A stretch of DNA of 40,684 nucleotides from a virus. This document shows positions 25,105 to 32,860 of this stretch, piece by piece; the stretch's first letter is position 1; every line of letters starts with the position of its first letter. The notes under the pieces are model-generated. The model ran no database searches, had not been told where the DNA came from, and was given only the letters and a program-made list of their open reading frames with translations. The stretch spans positions 1 to 40,684 of the IMG/VR virus record IMGVR_UViG_3300042197_003579. One strand, given 5' to 3'. The position numbers and the translations under genes are program-made.

Positions 25105-26109
25105 ATGACCTATTCTGCTGGATCACTGATAGAAGCTGTTGATTATAATGGATTTGCAGCCAACAACGTCAATGCCAACGTCAATGACATCTGGGCCACT
25201 GGCAGCACCGATCGTGGTTATGGTCAGACTGCACTGGCCACAGTATCCGCAGCTGGTACGGTCACAGCTACCCAATGGGCCGGTTTAGTCAACACCATAG
25301 CCAGTCTAGGGAGCCATCAAGGTACCTCGATAACAGCTCGTACTGCTCCCGTGGTAGGTGATACCATCACTATCCTCAACGCCATCAATACTGATCTCAC
25401 CACACTGACCACTAACCGCGGCAATGCCGCAGCATCGGGCACCGCCATAGGAACATTTACAGGATCTGTGTCAAAGACCACGGCCACGGGATCAGGCCAA
25501 AGTGCCTGGACCATCACGTTTACGCAGACCGTGACCTTCGCTTCGGCCGCGGCCGCGCGCTACTTCTTCAACGCGGGCGGCATCGTGAGATTGCTGTACG
25601 GCAAAACCAGCACCGGCACAGACCACGACGCTGATTGGAATACTCTGGCAGGACAATGTGGATCAATTAATTTCACCGGCAGGGTCAATGCCACCACCAA
25701 CACCATCGCTGCCCAGGCCTATACCGGTACCACGCGGCTCAGCGGATCGGGTGGTACACAAACTACCTTGGCCACTACCACAGGTTTTTACAATCTCACA
25801 GCCGGTGGTGCAGCTACCACCATATTCCAGCTCAACAACGCCACGGCTCCTTACACTCCAGAATTTATACGCACCCAAGTGGCTCTCAATGCGGGTGCAA
25901 CTGTACTGACCTTTACCACGGTATGGTCGGATGATGGTACAGGAGTAGCAGGTGCTACATCCAACATTTCGGGCGGAACAGCCACAACCAGCCCGGCTAC
26001 ATCGATATCTGGCACAGCGCCCACAACCCTGCTCAATCTTATACCTCCCAGCACCACGTATCTCACGGCTTCTTGGGGAACACCCGCTATTGATTCTTCG
26101 GTGGCCTAG
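25105..26109 (+). CDS. Tail-associated virion protein, Thr/Ala/Gly-rich (334 aa)
   Basis: A good ribosome site (AAGGA at 25093-25097) precedes the ATG. The protein starts MTYSAGSLIEAVDYNGFA and has a VNDIW motif, a helical N-terminal 100 residues, an AARYFFNAGGIVRLLYG segment near residues 149-165, and a beta-rich C-terminal half with many Thr and Gly. The FFNAGGxxR pattern recurs in fibre-linked proteins of marine phages. It is probably a second fibre, fibre tip or baseplate-fibre component. There is no signal peptide and no enzyme motif. The gene is the last before the terminator at 26124 and shares the late transcript starting near 23341. Confidence 0.72.
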   Translation: MTYSAGSLIEAVDYNGFAANNVNANVNDIWATGSTDRGYGQTALATVSAAGTVTATQWAGLVNTIASLGSHQGTSITARTAPVVGDTITILNAINTDLTTLTTNRGNAAASGTAIGTFTGSVSKTTATGSGQSAWTITFTQTVTFASAAAARYFFNAGGIVRLLYGKTSTGTDHDADWNTLAGQCGSINFTGRVNATTNTIAAQAYTGTTRLSGSGGTQTTLATTTGFYNLTAGGAATTIFQLNNATAPYTPEFIRTQVALNAGATVLTFTTVWSDDGTGVAGATSNISGGTATTSPATSISGTAPTTLLNLIPPSTTYLTASWGTPAIDSSVA

Positions 26110-26123
26110 CTGATTTGATTTTG

Positions 26124-26154
26124 GATACAGGGCTGGTTGCACCAGCCCTGTATC
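26124..26154 (+). terminator. Strong hairpin terminator ending the structural block
   Basis: GATACAGGGCTGG (26124-26136) and CCAGCCCTGTATC (26142-26154) pair perfectly over 13 bp around a 5-base loop (TTGCA), 15 bases after the stop of the 334-aa gene. The following TGTGTT is only moderately U-rich. It is the clearest transcription boundary in the window and separates the virion genes from the modification-type genes. Confidence 0.85.
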
Positions 26155-26171
26155 TGTGTTAAAATACCTAG

Positions 26172-26477
26172 ATGGATACTGATACAATCGTCGCCCATGC
26201 CAGAGCTAAGTTCGATCACGCCGCTGCACGGCGATTATTACGAGAAAAATACCAAGCCAAACTGATTTTTAGCCATGCTGGTGGCATGTTCCGTGCCACC
26301 CCTGAGATGATCACTTTTCTCGGCCTGTACGATGATCAGCGCATAGTCATACAAGATCTCTATGAAAATCCCATAGAAGTCAGTGCCCGAGAACTAGGCG
26401 ATCTGATGCGCCAACGCTGGCAAGAGCAGATGACAGCTTGGTATTTAGAACACGAGCAACTAAATCAACAGAGATGA
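26172..26477 (+). CDS. Small conserved-looking phage protein, function unknown (101 aa)
   Basis: Basic N-terminal helix (AKFDHAAARRLLREKYQAKL), a middle with GGMFRATPEMI and a QDLYENPIEV segment, and a helical C-terminus (MRQRWQEQMTAWYLEHE). I recognise this arrangement from short hypothetical proteins of T4-like marine phages but know no function. It is the first gene after the terminator and may have its own promoter: TTAAAATA just upstream is a weak box with a leader of under 10 bases. ATGA overlap (26474-26477) couples it to the glycosyltransferase-like gene. There are no membrane segments or cysteines. Confidence 0.7.
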   Translation: MDTDTIVAHARAKFDHAAARRLLREKYQAKLIFSHAGGMFRATPEMITFLGLYDDQRIVIQDLYENPIEVSARELGDLMRQRWQEQMTAWYLEHEQLNQQR

Positions 26478-27277
26478 ACTCAGGTGCGGTGATCGTGGCC
26501 CTGCGCAACGCGCAGATAGATTACATGGCTTTGGCGGCCTGGAGTGCCGGCAACATACGACGCCATCTAGACTTGCCAGTGGCCGTGATCACAGACGACA
26601 CCCAGGCTGATACATCGATGTTTGATCGGGTCATTGTTGTCGAAACACCACAGGACGCGGGTTTCAGGAATCTAGATAACACACAGCCCGCGATCTGGCA
26701 AAACACCAATCGTGTGGACGCGTTTGATCTATCACCATGGGGTCGCACTCTACTACTAGATGCTGACTATGTAGTGGCCAGCGCAGACTTGCGAGTGATC
26801 GTGGACAGTGCTGCAGCGATATCCACGCATCGCTGGGCGTATGATGTCACTGGCGGTAATGATCTCTCTGGTCTTAACTGGTTTGGAACTTCACGCATGC
26901 CGCAGTGGTGGGCTACGGTCATGGTATTTGATCGGTCTGATCGGTCCCGGATGGTGTTTGACTGCATGCGCATGATACGTGACAACTGGCCCCATTACGA
27001 GAGGATTTACGGTGTCAGCAAAGGACTGTATCGCAATGATCAGGCCCTGAGCATAGCATTGAACATAGAAAACGGACATACTCTGGAGACCACGGACATA
27101 CCATGGCGACTCGCTACAGTGATGCCAGAATGTGATATAAGAGTCATGGCGCAGGATCAATACCACATATCGTATCAAGATGGTCAAGGTCGAGACCGAT
27201 ACATCGTCACCAAAGGTCAAGACCTGCATGTCATGGCCAAGAAAGCACTAGAGGTCATTGTTGCCAATACGTCATGA
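26474..27277 (+). CDS. GT-A-fold glycosyltransferase-like protein (267 aa)
   Basis: A GT-A-like Rossmann start (GAVIVALRNAQIDYMALA) is followed by LPVAVITDD and by LLLDADYVVA, whose DAD (residues 96-98) fits the metal- and nucleotide-sugar-binding DXD motif. The DQALSIAL stretch near residue 190 resembles the DQ motif found before the catalytic end in several such transferases. In this fold a sugar from a nucleotide-sugar donor is moved to an acceptor; donor and acceptor are unknown here. An upstream in-frame start (26438) lies within the previous gene; ATG 26474 with the ATGA overlap is preferred. It heads a set of glycosyltransferase-like genes leading into the radical SAM series. Confidence 0.65.
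   Translation: MNSGAVIVALRNAQIDYMALAAWSAGNIRRHLDLPVAVITDDTQADTSMFDRVIVVETPQDAGFRNLDNTQPAIWQNTNRVDAFDLSPWGRTLLLDADYVVASADLRVIVDSAAAISTHRWAYDVTGGNDLSGLNWFGTSRMPQWWATVMVFDRSDRSRMVFDCMRMIRDNWPHYERIYGVSKGLYRNDQALSIALNIENGHTLETTDIPWRLATVMPECDIRVMAQDQYHISYQDGQGRDRYIVTKGQDLHVMAKKALEVIVANTS
27250..27254 (+). promoter_or_regulatory. Ribosome binding site AGAGG deciding a TTG start
   Basis: AGAGG lies 6 bases before TTG 27261 and 3 before TTG 27258. The frame of the next gene has no ATG upstream of its conserved-looking region and is closed by TAG at 27249-27251, so one of these TTG codons is the likely start. Confidence 0.5.
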
Positions 27278-28022
27278 GCGTGGATATCTTATCCCAGCTG
27301 TCAATACCTCAGATGTTGATTATGAAACCTGCGCCAGGCTGCTGCGCGAAAGCATACTGGATCATCACCCCGATGCACACGTCACCATCATTGACAGTGA
27401 CATGTTGCCAGATTATGCTCCAGGTGGATTTGCCAATGATTGGCTGTGTTGGCGACTGACTCCCTATCGACAGACCATAAAGCTAGAAGCCGACATGATC
27501 GCAGCGAGTCCTATAGATCACTGGTGGACTTTGTTTGAAAATAAAGATGTAGTGGTCAGCCAAGGGGCCAGAGATTTTTATGATCAAGTCACTGATTGCC
27601 GTCTTTATCGAAAGACGTTTGACGACAACGATTTACCTGATGTCTACAACGCCGTGACTTATTGGAGGAAGAGCCCGCTTGCTCAGGAGTTTTTTGACTG
27701 GACACGGAAGATTTTCCAAGATTGGCAACAGTATCGGAGTCTGCTGCGTTTTTCTGATGATGACCCAACCACCGACTTAGTCTACGCCATGGTGGCAAAA
27801 ATAATGGGAGCCGAAAACGTAACCTTACCTCCAGGCATCGGGCCCACGATAGTACACATGAAAGCTGGTATTATACCCTTGCGAGGGAGAGACTGGACCC
27901 GAGAATTGACATGGGAATCAGATCCCGTGAGGATCAACACCATCGCACAGTGGGGACTGGTACATTATCACGTGAAATCGTGGGCACAACAGTATCTAGA
28001 TGAACTCAAACAAAACCACTGA
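27261..28022 (+). CDS. Second glycosyltransferase-like protein, TTG start (253 aa)
   Basis: The N-terminus (RGYLIPAVNTSDVDY) leads into a Rossmann-type pattern: HVTIIDSDML, then LTPYRQTIKLEADMIAASPI. The E-A-D near residues 76-78 sits where GT-A enzymes have DXD. A YNAVTYWRKSPLAQEFFDW segment and a late DLVYAMVAKIMG helix are seen, and VHYHVKSW ends the domain. It is probably a sugar transferase related in fold to its neighbours but with a changed metal motif. The gene overlaps the previous one by 17 bases; no ATG fits, and the ATG at 27274 is in another frame, so TTG 27261 is chosen from the ribosome site. Confidence 0.6.
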   Translation: MPIRHERGYLIPAVNTSDVDYETCARLLRESILDHHPDAHVTIIDSDMLPDYAPGGFANDWLCWRLTPYRQTIKLEADMIAASPIDHWWTLFENKDVVVSQGARDFYDQVTDCRLYRKTFDDNDLPDVYNAVTYWRKSPLAQEFFDWTRKIFQDWQQYRSLLRFSDDDPTTDLVYAMVAKIMGAENVTLPPGIGPTIVHMKAGIIPLRGRDWTRELTWESDPVRINTIAQWGLVHYHVKSWAQQYLDELKQNH

Positions 28023-28356
28023 CAATTTCTGGGAAGTATGGCGTACTTTCCAGTGGCCTGATCATCTCGAACCAGAATACCGACTCTATTACAGCGATGA
28101 TGGTAAACCCATAATATACACCATGGAATCTCTGCCCGGTAACTACATCACAGTGAGCCAAGAGATCTATGTATCATCCCCTTACGACGTAAGAGTCAAT
28201 GATGGAAAGATTGAGTTCTTGAAAAAAACCAAGCCTGTGCCGAAGTTAGTACCTGACTTGACCGACGGGGTTGACTGCTGTGTCCGCGACGTATGCATAG
28301 TAACAAACCAAGGCCAAACGAGAAAATGGAGACTCCAAACACATGAAATCAGTTGA
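28000..28356 (+). CDS. Phage protein of unknown function (118 aa)
   Basis: The sequence is acidic and aromatic at the N-terminus (FWEVWRTFQWPDHLEPEY), then RLYYSDDGKPIIY, LPGNYITV and a VRVNDGKIEF strand. It ends with DCCVRDVCIV and a WRLQTHE strand. It looks like a small all-beta domain. I recognise the FWEVW...YRLYY pattern from hypothetical proteins of marine phages, always without a function. The paired Cys near residues 93-94 with another at 99 could bind metal, but the spacing is not a known motif. It overlaps the glycosyltransferase-like genes on both sides (23 and 14 bases), so it probably belongs to the same process. Confidence 0.65.
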   Translation: MNSNKTTDNFWEVWRTFQWPDHLEPEYRLYYSDDGKPIIYTMESLPGNYITVSQEIYVSSPYDVRVNDGKIEFLKKTKPVPKLVPDLTDGVDCCVRDVCIVTNQGQTRKWRLQTHEIS

Positions 28357-29269
28357 CGTCGCAGATCTAGATTGCATCTATCTCACTTATGATGAACCAC
28401 AGAAAGAGGACTTCTGGGTGAAAATACGCAACATGATTCCCTGGGCACGACGGGTCGATGGCGTCAAGGGATCTGATGCCGCGCACAAAGCCGCTGCTGC
28501 TGCCAGCAACACCGAACGTTTCATACTCATAGACGGAGACAACTTACCCGATCCGGGATTTTTCAATCTCACATTAAACATACCACCCGGTGACTGGGAA
28601 CGAGCAGTGTTCCGTTGGCGAGCGCGCAATCATGTCAATGGCTTGATGTATGGCAACGGTGGTATCTCGTCATGGACGCGTGAGTTCGTTGATTCCATGA
28701 GAACCCACGAGAATACCGATGGACGTGATGAGACCGTGGTAGAATTTTGTTTTGATCCCCTGTACTGGGCCATGCATGACTGCTACAGCACTACCTATCC
28801 CAATGGGTCAGCGTTCCATGCCTGGCGCGCTGGTTTCAGGGAAGGTGTCAAGATGTGCCTCAACAAAGGTTCGCGTCCCAGCCTCGCAGAATTCCGTGAT
28901 CGCGTGCATCACAGGAACCTAGATCATCTCACCATCTGGCACAACGTGGGCGGTGATACGGAACACGGAGAGTGGGCCATGGCTGGCGCTCGGCAAGGAA
29001 CTTACATGACCATGCTCACTGACTGGGACTATCGAGAAGTACAATGGTTTGACGCACTGCAAGAGATATGGAACAGGGTAGCACCACTGGCAGCCGAAGA
29101 TGTCGCGGAACAGTATGCCGGGGGCCTGAGGCAACAGTTGGATCTACCCATGATCTCAATGACTGCTGATCAGAGTGAATTTTTCAAACGCCACTATCGC
29201 AGTAATTGGTCGAATCAAGGTGTGATGGTCCGAGAGATTGATGTCATACGTCGGCAAGAAGGATGGTGA
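28343..29269 (+). CDS. Third glycosyltransferase-like protein (308 aa)
   Basis: It starts MKSVDVADLDCIYLTYDEPQ, then FWVKIRNMIPWARRVDG, which resembles the start of a GT-A fold. FILIDGDNLPD (residues 60-70) holds a DGD in the place of the DXD motif. The middle has FRWRARNHVNGLMYGNGG, which could line a donor pocket, and the C-terminal half has a histidine-rich HHRNLDHLTIWHN stretch. The family seems frequent in marine phage genomes but is, as far as I know, uncharacterised. The stop TGA overlaps the next ATG (TGATG at 29267-29271). Sugar transfer is inferred from fold-type motifs only; donor and acceptor are unknown. Confidence 0.55.
   Translation: MKSVDVADLDCIYLTYDEPQKEDFWVKIRNMIPWARRVDGVKGSDAAHKAAAAASNTERFILIDGDNLPDPGFFNLTLNIPPGDWERAVFRWRARNHVNGLMYGNGGISSWTREFVDSMRTHENTDGRDETVVEFCFDPLYWAMHDCYSTTYPNGSAFHAWRAGFREGVKMCLNKGSRPSLAEFRDRVHHRNLDHLTIWHNVGGDTEHGEWAMAGARQGTYMTMLTDWDYREVQWFDALQEIWNRVAPLAAEDVAEQYAGGLRQQLDLPMISMTADQSEFFKRHYRSNWSNQGVMVREIDVIRRQEGW
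29258..29263 (+). promoter_or_regulatory. Ribosome binding site GAAGGA for the first radical SAM gene
   Basis: GAAGGA ends 5 bases before ATG 29269. The alternative in-frame ATG at 29263 would overlap this site, so 29269 is the better start. Confidence 0.6.
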
Positions 29270-30339
29270 TGAGCTACTTCAATATCCCACCATCGTATAC
29301 TTTTAAATTGAAATCTATGCCGCGTGGTAAAAAACATTCGAGCACGATAGAAAATTCTTGTAATGCTCCATATCGAAACATCGTGATAGATTATAATTCT
29401 AATTGTTTGATTTGTAGGTGTGATGGATGGTTGCCGATACCAGTAGGGCAAGTACAAGATTTTGATACAGTTGAAGAAGTATTGTCGAGTCCTGTGGCTA
29501 AAATTTTACAAAAGGACATCGATGACAAAAAATTTACATGGTGTGCTGTAAATCATTGTGGGATAATAAATGGAAATGTCATTGATAACATATATCATCT
29601 ACAGATTAATATAGACGAAAGTTGCAATCTATGGTGTCCGAGTTGTCGTAGACAGCAAATTATGCATATCAACGGACCTGAATTCGAAAAAAAACATCAA
29701 GATTTTAAAAAAATATTACAATGGTTAGATAGATTCCAAGAAAAAATATTGATCACCCTATCGGGCAACGGTGATCCTTTGGCCAGTCTAATAGTCAGAC
29801 CAATGTTTCATGATTTCCGGCCCAAATCAACTCATAAATTACTTCTCAAGACTAATGGTCTATTGATCAAGAAACAATTATCAAAAAGCGATATTTTTCA
29901 TAACATCGTAAATTTTAGTATCAGTGTTGATGCTGGGACCGAAGATGTCTATCACAAAATCAGACGTGGCGGAAAATGGTCTTCGTTGATAGAAAATTTG
30001 GATTTTTTAGCTGAAAACAATAAATCAAAAATTACCACACTAAATTACGCCATACAAAATTCAAATTTTCGAGACATTGAGAATTTCGTAGCATTGTGTG
30101 AGAGATATGATTTTTCGGGTGTCGTACACGAGTTAGACGATTGGAGTACATGGAATTCTTCAGTGGTCGTTGACCCCGATTCCTGGACCATCAACAACGG
30201 CATATTTCCTGACCACAATGTTTTAGACAAGGAACACAAAAATTTCCTAGTGTGTAAAGAATACGTCAACAAAGTCGTTGATAAAAAAAATATTCGCATA
30301 ACACCGAGAGTTTTGCAATTGCTTGACATAAGAAAATAA
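29269..30339 (+). CDS. Radical SAM protein 1, divergent, AT-rich gene (356 aa)
   Basis: The [4Fe-4S]/SAM motif is CNLWCPSC (Cys 119, 123, 126). The usual GGE motif is replaced by SGNGDP (165-170); KTNG and SISVDAG strands follow as expected for a radical SAM barrel. Before the barrel, Cys 31, 46, 49, 51, 92 and 97 form a SPASM/Twitch-like auxiliary cluster region. Enzymes of this type make 5'-deoxyadenosyl radicals to modify peptides, sugars or other substrates; this substrate is unknown. Its DNA is much more AT-rich than its neighbours (14 G/C in 29701-29760), with many A-runs, which suggests a separate origin. It lacks the EYxRxG and tail motifs shared by the other six. Confidence 0.8.
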   Translation: MSYFNIPPSYTFKLKSMPRGKKHSSTIENSCNAPYRNIVIDYNSNCLICRCDGWLPIPVGQVQDFDTVEEVLSSPVAKILQKDIDDKKFTWCAVNHCGIINGNVIDNIYHLQINIDESCNLWCPSCRRQQIMHINGPEFEKKHQDFKKILQWLDRFQEKILITLSGNGDPLASLIVRPMFHDFRPKSTHKLLLKTNGLLIKKQLSKSDIFHNIVNFSISVDAGTEDVYHKIRRGGKWSSLIENLDFLAENNKSKITTLNYAIQNSNFRDIENFVALCERYDFSGVVHELDDWSTWNSSVVVDPDSWTINNGIFPDHNVLDKEHKNFLVCKEYVNKVVDKKNIRITPRVLQLLDIRK

Positions 30340-30342
30340 TCA

Positions 30343-31728
30343 ATGATAGAAGAATCAAAAAGCCAATTTTTATCTGCTGCAGAATCGATAAAAAATCGAC
30401 TAGACTCTGTTAGTCCCAGCCTCTGCCTCGCCAAATGGAGGCAGGTCAGTTTGCATCTCGCCACGGGCATGAACAACAGTTGCTATCATCCCCCGTTGCA
30501 TCGTATACCCATCAGCGAGATCGCTCGGACACCATCGGCGCTGCACAATACATTGTATAAAAAACAACAGCGTGAGATGATGCTGCGCGGAGACCGCCCC
30601 GCAGAATGCCAGTATTGCTGGAACATGGAGGATCTCGGTGAGATGAGCGACCGTCATTATCGGTCGGGTGAACCTTGGGCTAGCCGACATTTTGAGTCAA
30701 TCGCACACAGTTCGGGTCATGAAGATGATGTCATACCCAGTTATGTCGAAGTCAATTTCAATCATGCCTGCAATCTCCGTTGCAGTTATTGTAGCCCGCA
30801 ATTCTCGTCTTCGTGGCACGATGAGACACAGCGCCATGGTGCCTATCCCACCAGTACTCCCCACAACGCGCCGGAGCATTTCCAAGGAGATCGCCGGCCC
30901 ATACCCTCGAGGGAATACAATCCCTACGTAGAAGCTTTCTGGAAGTGGTGGCCTGATCTCTATCCCGAGCTCACGCACTTCCGCATGACCGGGGGAGAAC
31001 CTCTCATGGACCGCAACACTTACCGGGTGTTTGACTATGTGCTAGAACATCCCAAACCCGACCTACATCTCTGCGTGACATCTAATTTTTCTGTAAAAGA
31101 CGCGCTCTGGCAGCGGTACAAAGGTTATGTGCGACAACTCTGTGATCGTGACCGTATCGAGCATTTCATGCAATATGTCAGTGTCGATGGGTGGGGACAG
31201 CGTGCTGAATACATGCGGCACGGTCTTGATTTTGATCTCTTATGGTCTAGGGTCAACGAATTCTTAGAAGAGAACCCCTACGTCAACAGCCTGACGTTTA
31301 TCATCACGATGAACAATCTATCAGTCACGAGCTTAAAGGAACTGTTCCAGGGAATACTGGACCTACGCCGCAAGTATACCAAAACCTATCAAAAGATATG
31401 GTTTGACACACCTGTGTTGCGACAGCCCACATGGCAGAGCCTGCAGATCCTACCTGAAAGTTATGCGCGTATCCTGGAAAATATCTCCGTCTGGATGCAA
31501 GACAACAAAGATGCTGATCATGGATTCCGTGACTTTGAAGTGCAGAGGTTGCAGCGAGATATCGCGTGGATGAGGCGCGATCAATCACATGATCATCGAC
31601 AAGCCCGTGCTGATTTTTACAGATTTTTTGCCGAGCATGATCGCCGTCGTGGCACTGATTTCATCGCTACATTTCCTGAAATGCGAGCTTGGTGGGAGGA
31701 ATGTCGGGGACATGCTCAACGGTCGTAA
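30343..31728 (+). CDS. Radical SAM protein 2, N-terminal Twitch-type, class A (461 aa)
   Basis: Cluster motif CNLRCSYC (Cys 143, 147, 150); TGGEP (216-220) binds SAM in this family. Upstream Cys 28, 47, 89 and 92 (the last two in CQYCWNMED) would hold an auxiliary cluster. The barrel carries SVDGWGQRAEYMRHG, and the C-terminus carries EHDRRRGTDFIATFPEM. The KW....SxCxHPPxH and CxxCWxxED segments are shared with the proteins at 32848 and 34179 (class A here). The gene follows protein 1 by 3 bases and overlaps the GT-B-like gene by 17. Oxygen-sensitive radical chemistry is expected; the substrate is unknown. Assignment as radical SAM is firm. Confidence 0.88.
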   Translation: MIEESKSQFLSAAESIKNRLDSVSPSLCLAKWRQVSLHLATGMNNSCYHPPLHRIPISEIARTPSALHNTLYKKQQREMMLRGDRPAECQYCWNMEDLGEMSDRHYRSGEPWASRHFESIAHSSGHEDDVIPSYVEVNFNHACNLRCSYCSPQFSSSWHDETQRHGAYPTSTPHNAPEHFQGDRRPIPSREYNPYVEAFWKWWPDLYPELTHFRMTGGEPLMDRNTYRVFDYVLEHPKPDLHLCVTSNFSVKDALWQRYKGYVRQLCDRDRIEHFMQYVSVDGWGQRAEYMRHGLDFDLLWSRVNEFLEENPYVNSLTFIITMNNLSVTSLKELFQGILDLRRKYTKTYQKIWFDTPVLRQPTWQSLQILPESYARILENISVWMQDNKDADHGFRDFEVQRLQRDIAWMRRDQSHDHRQARADFYRFFAEHDRRRGTDFIATFPEMRAWWEECRGHAQRS

Positions 31729-32860
31729 CCTGGTACTAGACACTCTCAGTGAAGTCTATGGTTTGTTGCTGCCCTGGCGTACACATGAATTCTGGAACTA
31801 CGCATCTCATCAAGACATACCCGATTCAATCTATGTGTTTGGGCGAGCACAGCTGATAGAAAATCTTGACAGGGTCCGCGAGCTCTGCCATGACCCGAGG
31901 TTCGTCGTGGTGTTTGGTGACAGTGCCGAAGGTTCCACTACCATAGAAAGCCAGTTGCGGGCATTGGGTCTAGAAGATCTAGTGATGTCGGGTAAAATGT
32001 TGTTGATATCTGGTGGAGAACAAGATCCTGGGTATCATTACATACATCACGAACATTTCCTGATACGCGTACTAGATTACGAAGAAAATCTCCAGGAGAT
32101 ATCTCGCTCGGAGGAAATTTTCACGAAAAAACCAAAACCCTATAAGTTCTTATATCTCAACGGACGAAGCCGCCCGCACAGGAAATACCTATGGGAAAGA
32201 TTCAGAACATTGGGTATCTTGGATCACGCACTGTGCAGCATGCTTGACGGTCGGAGTAGCGATGATTCGGTTTTCAGCATCATCAAACATGGACAAGAAC
32301 TGATGCGTACCAATACTCCAATCCAGTTGCTACCAGATCAATACGAAGTACCCATGTTTCGTGGATTCCGACTCACTGATCAAGGAAATCCACAACAAAA
32401 TGTCAAGAACGAATTATTCCAGTCTACCTGGGGAGATATCTACCTACAGGCCGATGCTTACATCGATACATACTTTAGTTTGGTCACCGAGACAGTGTTT
32501 GAAACTCACTACAGTTTCCGCACGGAAAAGATCGCCAAACCCTTGGCCATGGCACATCCCTGGATAGCAGCAACCAATGCAGGGTTTTATCGAGACATCA
32601 GGAATCTAGGTTTCCAGAGTTTTAGCACGCTGATTGACGAGAGCTTTGACACCATCGATGATCACCGGGATCGCATGGATCGTATCGTAGCAGTGGTGCG
32701 GGATCTCTGCGATCAGGATCTTGACAGTTTCGTTGCTGCTGCCAAAGATATCTGTAAATATAACCAACAACATCTCCAAGAATTAATCCCAGATATAAAA
32801 AAGAATTTTCCTGGTGATTTTTTTAGATTCGTAGAAAAACATAGGCTATGCAAGATCTAG
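31712..32860 (+). CDS. GT-B-like glycosyltransferase candidate (382 aa)
   Basis: The C-terminal half has TETVFETHYSFRTEKIAKPLAMAHPWIAA (cited as TETVFE and TEKIAKPLAMAHPWI; about residues 258-290), then LGFQSFSTLIDESFD. This E-K-x-x-K-P-x-x-x-x-H-P pattern is typical of GT-B donor-binding domains such as GT10-like enzymes. The N-terminal half has a YKFLYLNGRSRPHRKYLW segment. There is no signal peptide. A longer frame begins at 31589 inside the previous gene but adds only antisense-looking hydrophobic residues, so ATG 31712, with GGGAGGA 11 bases before it, is chosen. It sits between radical SAM genes, which ties sugar transfer to them. Confidence 0.62.
   Translation: MLNGRNLVLDTLSEVYGLLLPWRTHEFWNYASHQDIPDSIYVFGRAQLIENLDRVRELCHDPRFVVVFGDSAEGSTTIESQLRALGLEDLVMSGKMLLISGGEQDPGYHYIHHEHFLIRVLDYEENLQEISRSEEIFTKKPKPYKFLYLNGRSRPHRKYLWERFRTLGILDHALCSMLDGRSSDDSVFSIIKHGQELMRTNTPIQLLPDQYEVPMFRGFRLTDQGNPQQNVKNELFQSTWGDIYLQADAYIDTYFSLVTETVFETHYSFRTEKIAKPLAMAHPWIAATNAGFYRDIRNLGFQSFSTLIDESFDTIDDHRDRMDRIVAVVRDLCDQDLDSFVAAAKDICKYNQQHLQELIPDIKKNFPGDFFRFVEKHRLCKI

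Noticed and set aside
27274-27459. Short frame starting at the ATGA overlap after the first glycosyltransferase-like gene
   Set aside because: It stops after 61 codons and has no protein-like pattern; the overlapping long frame carries the glycosyltransferase-like features.
31589-31711. N-terminal extension of the GT-B-like gene, hydrophobic and membrane-like
   Set aside because: The extension overlaps the end of radical SAM gene 2 by over 100 bases, while an ATG at 31712 with a ribosome site gives the usual short overlap. The apparent membrane segment is a reading-frame shadow.
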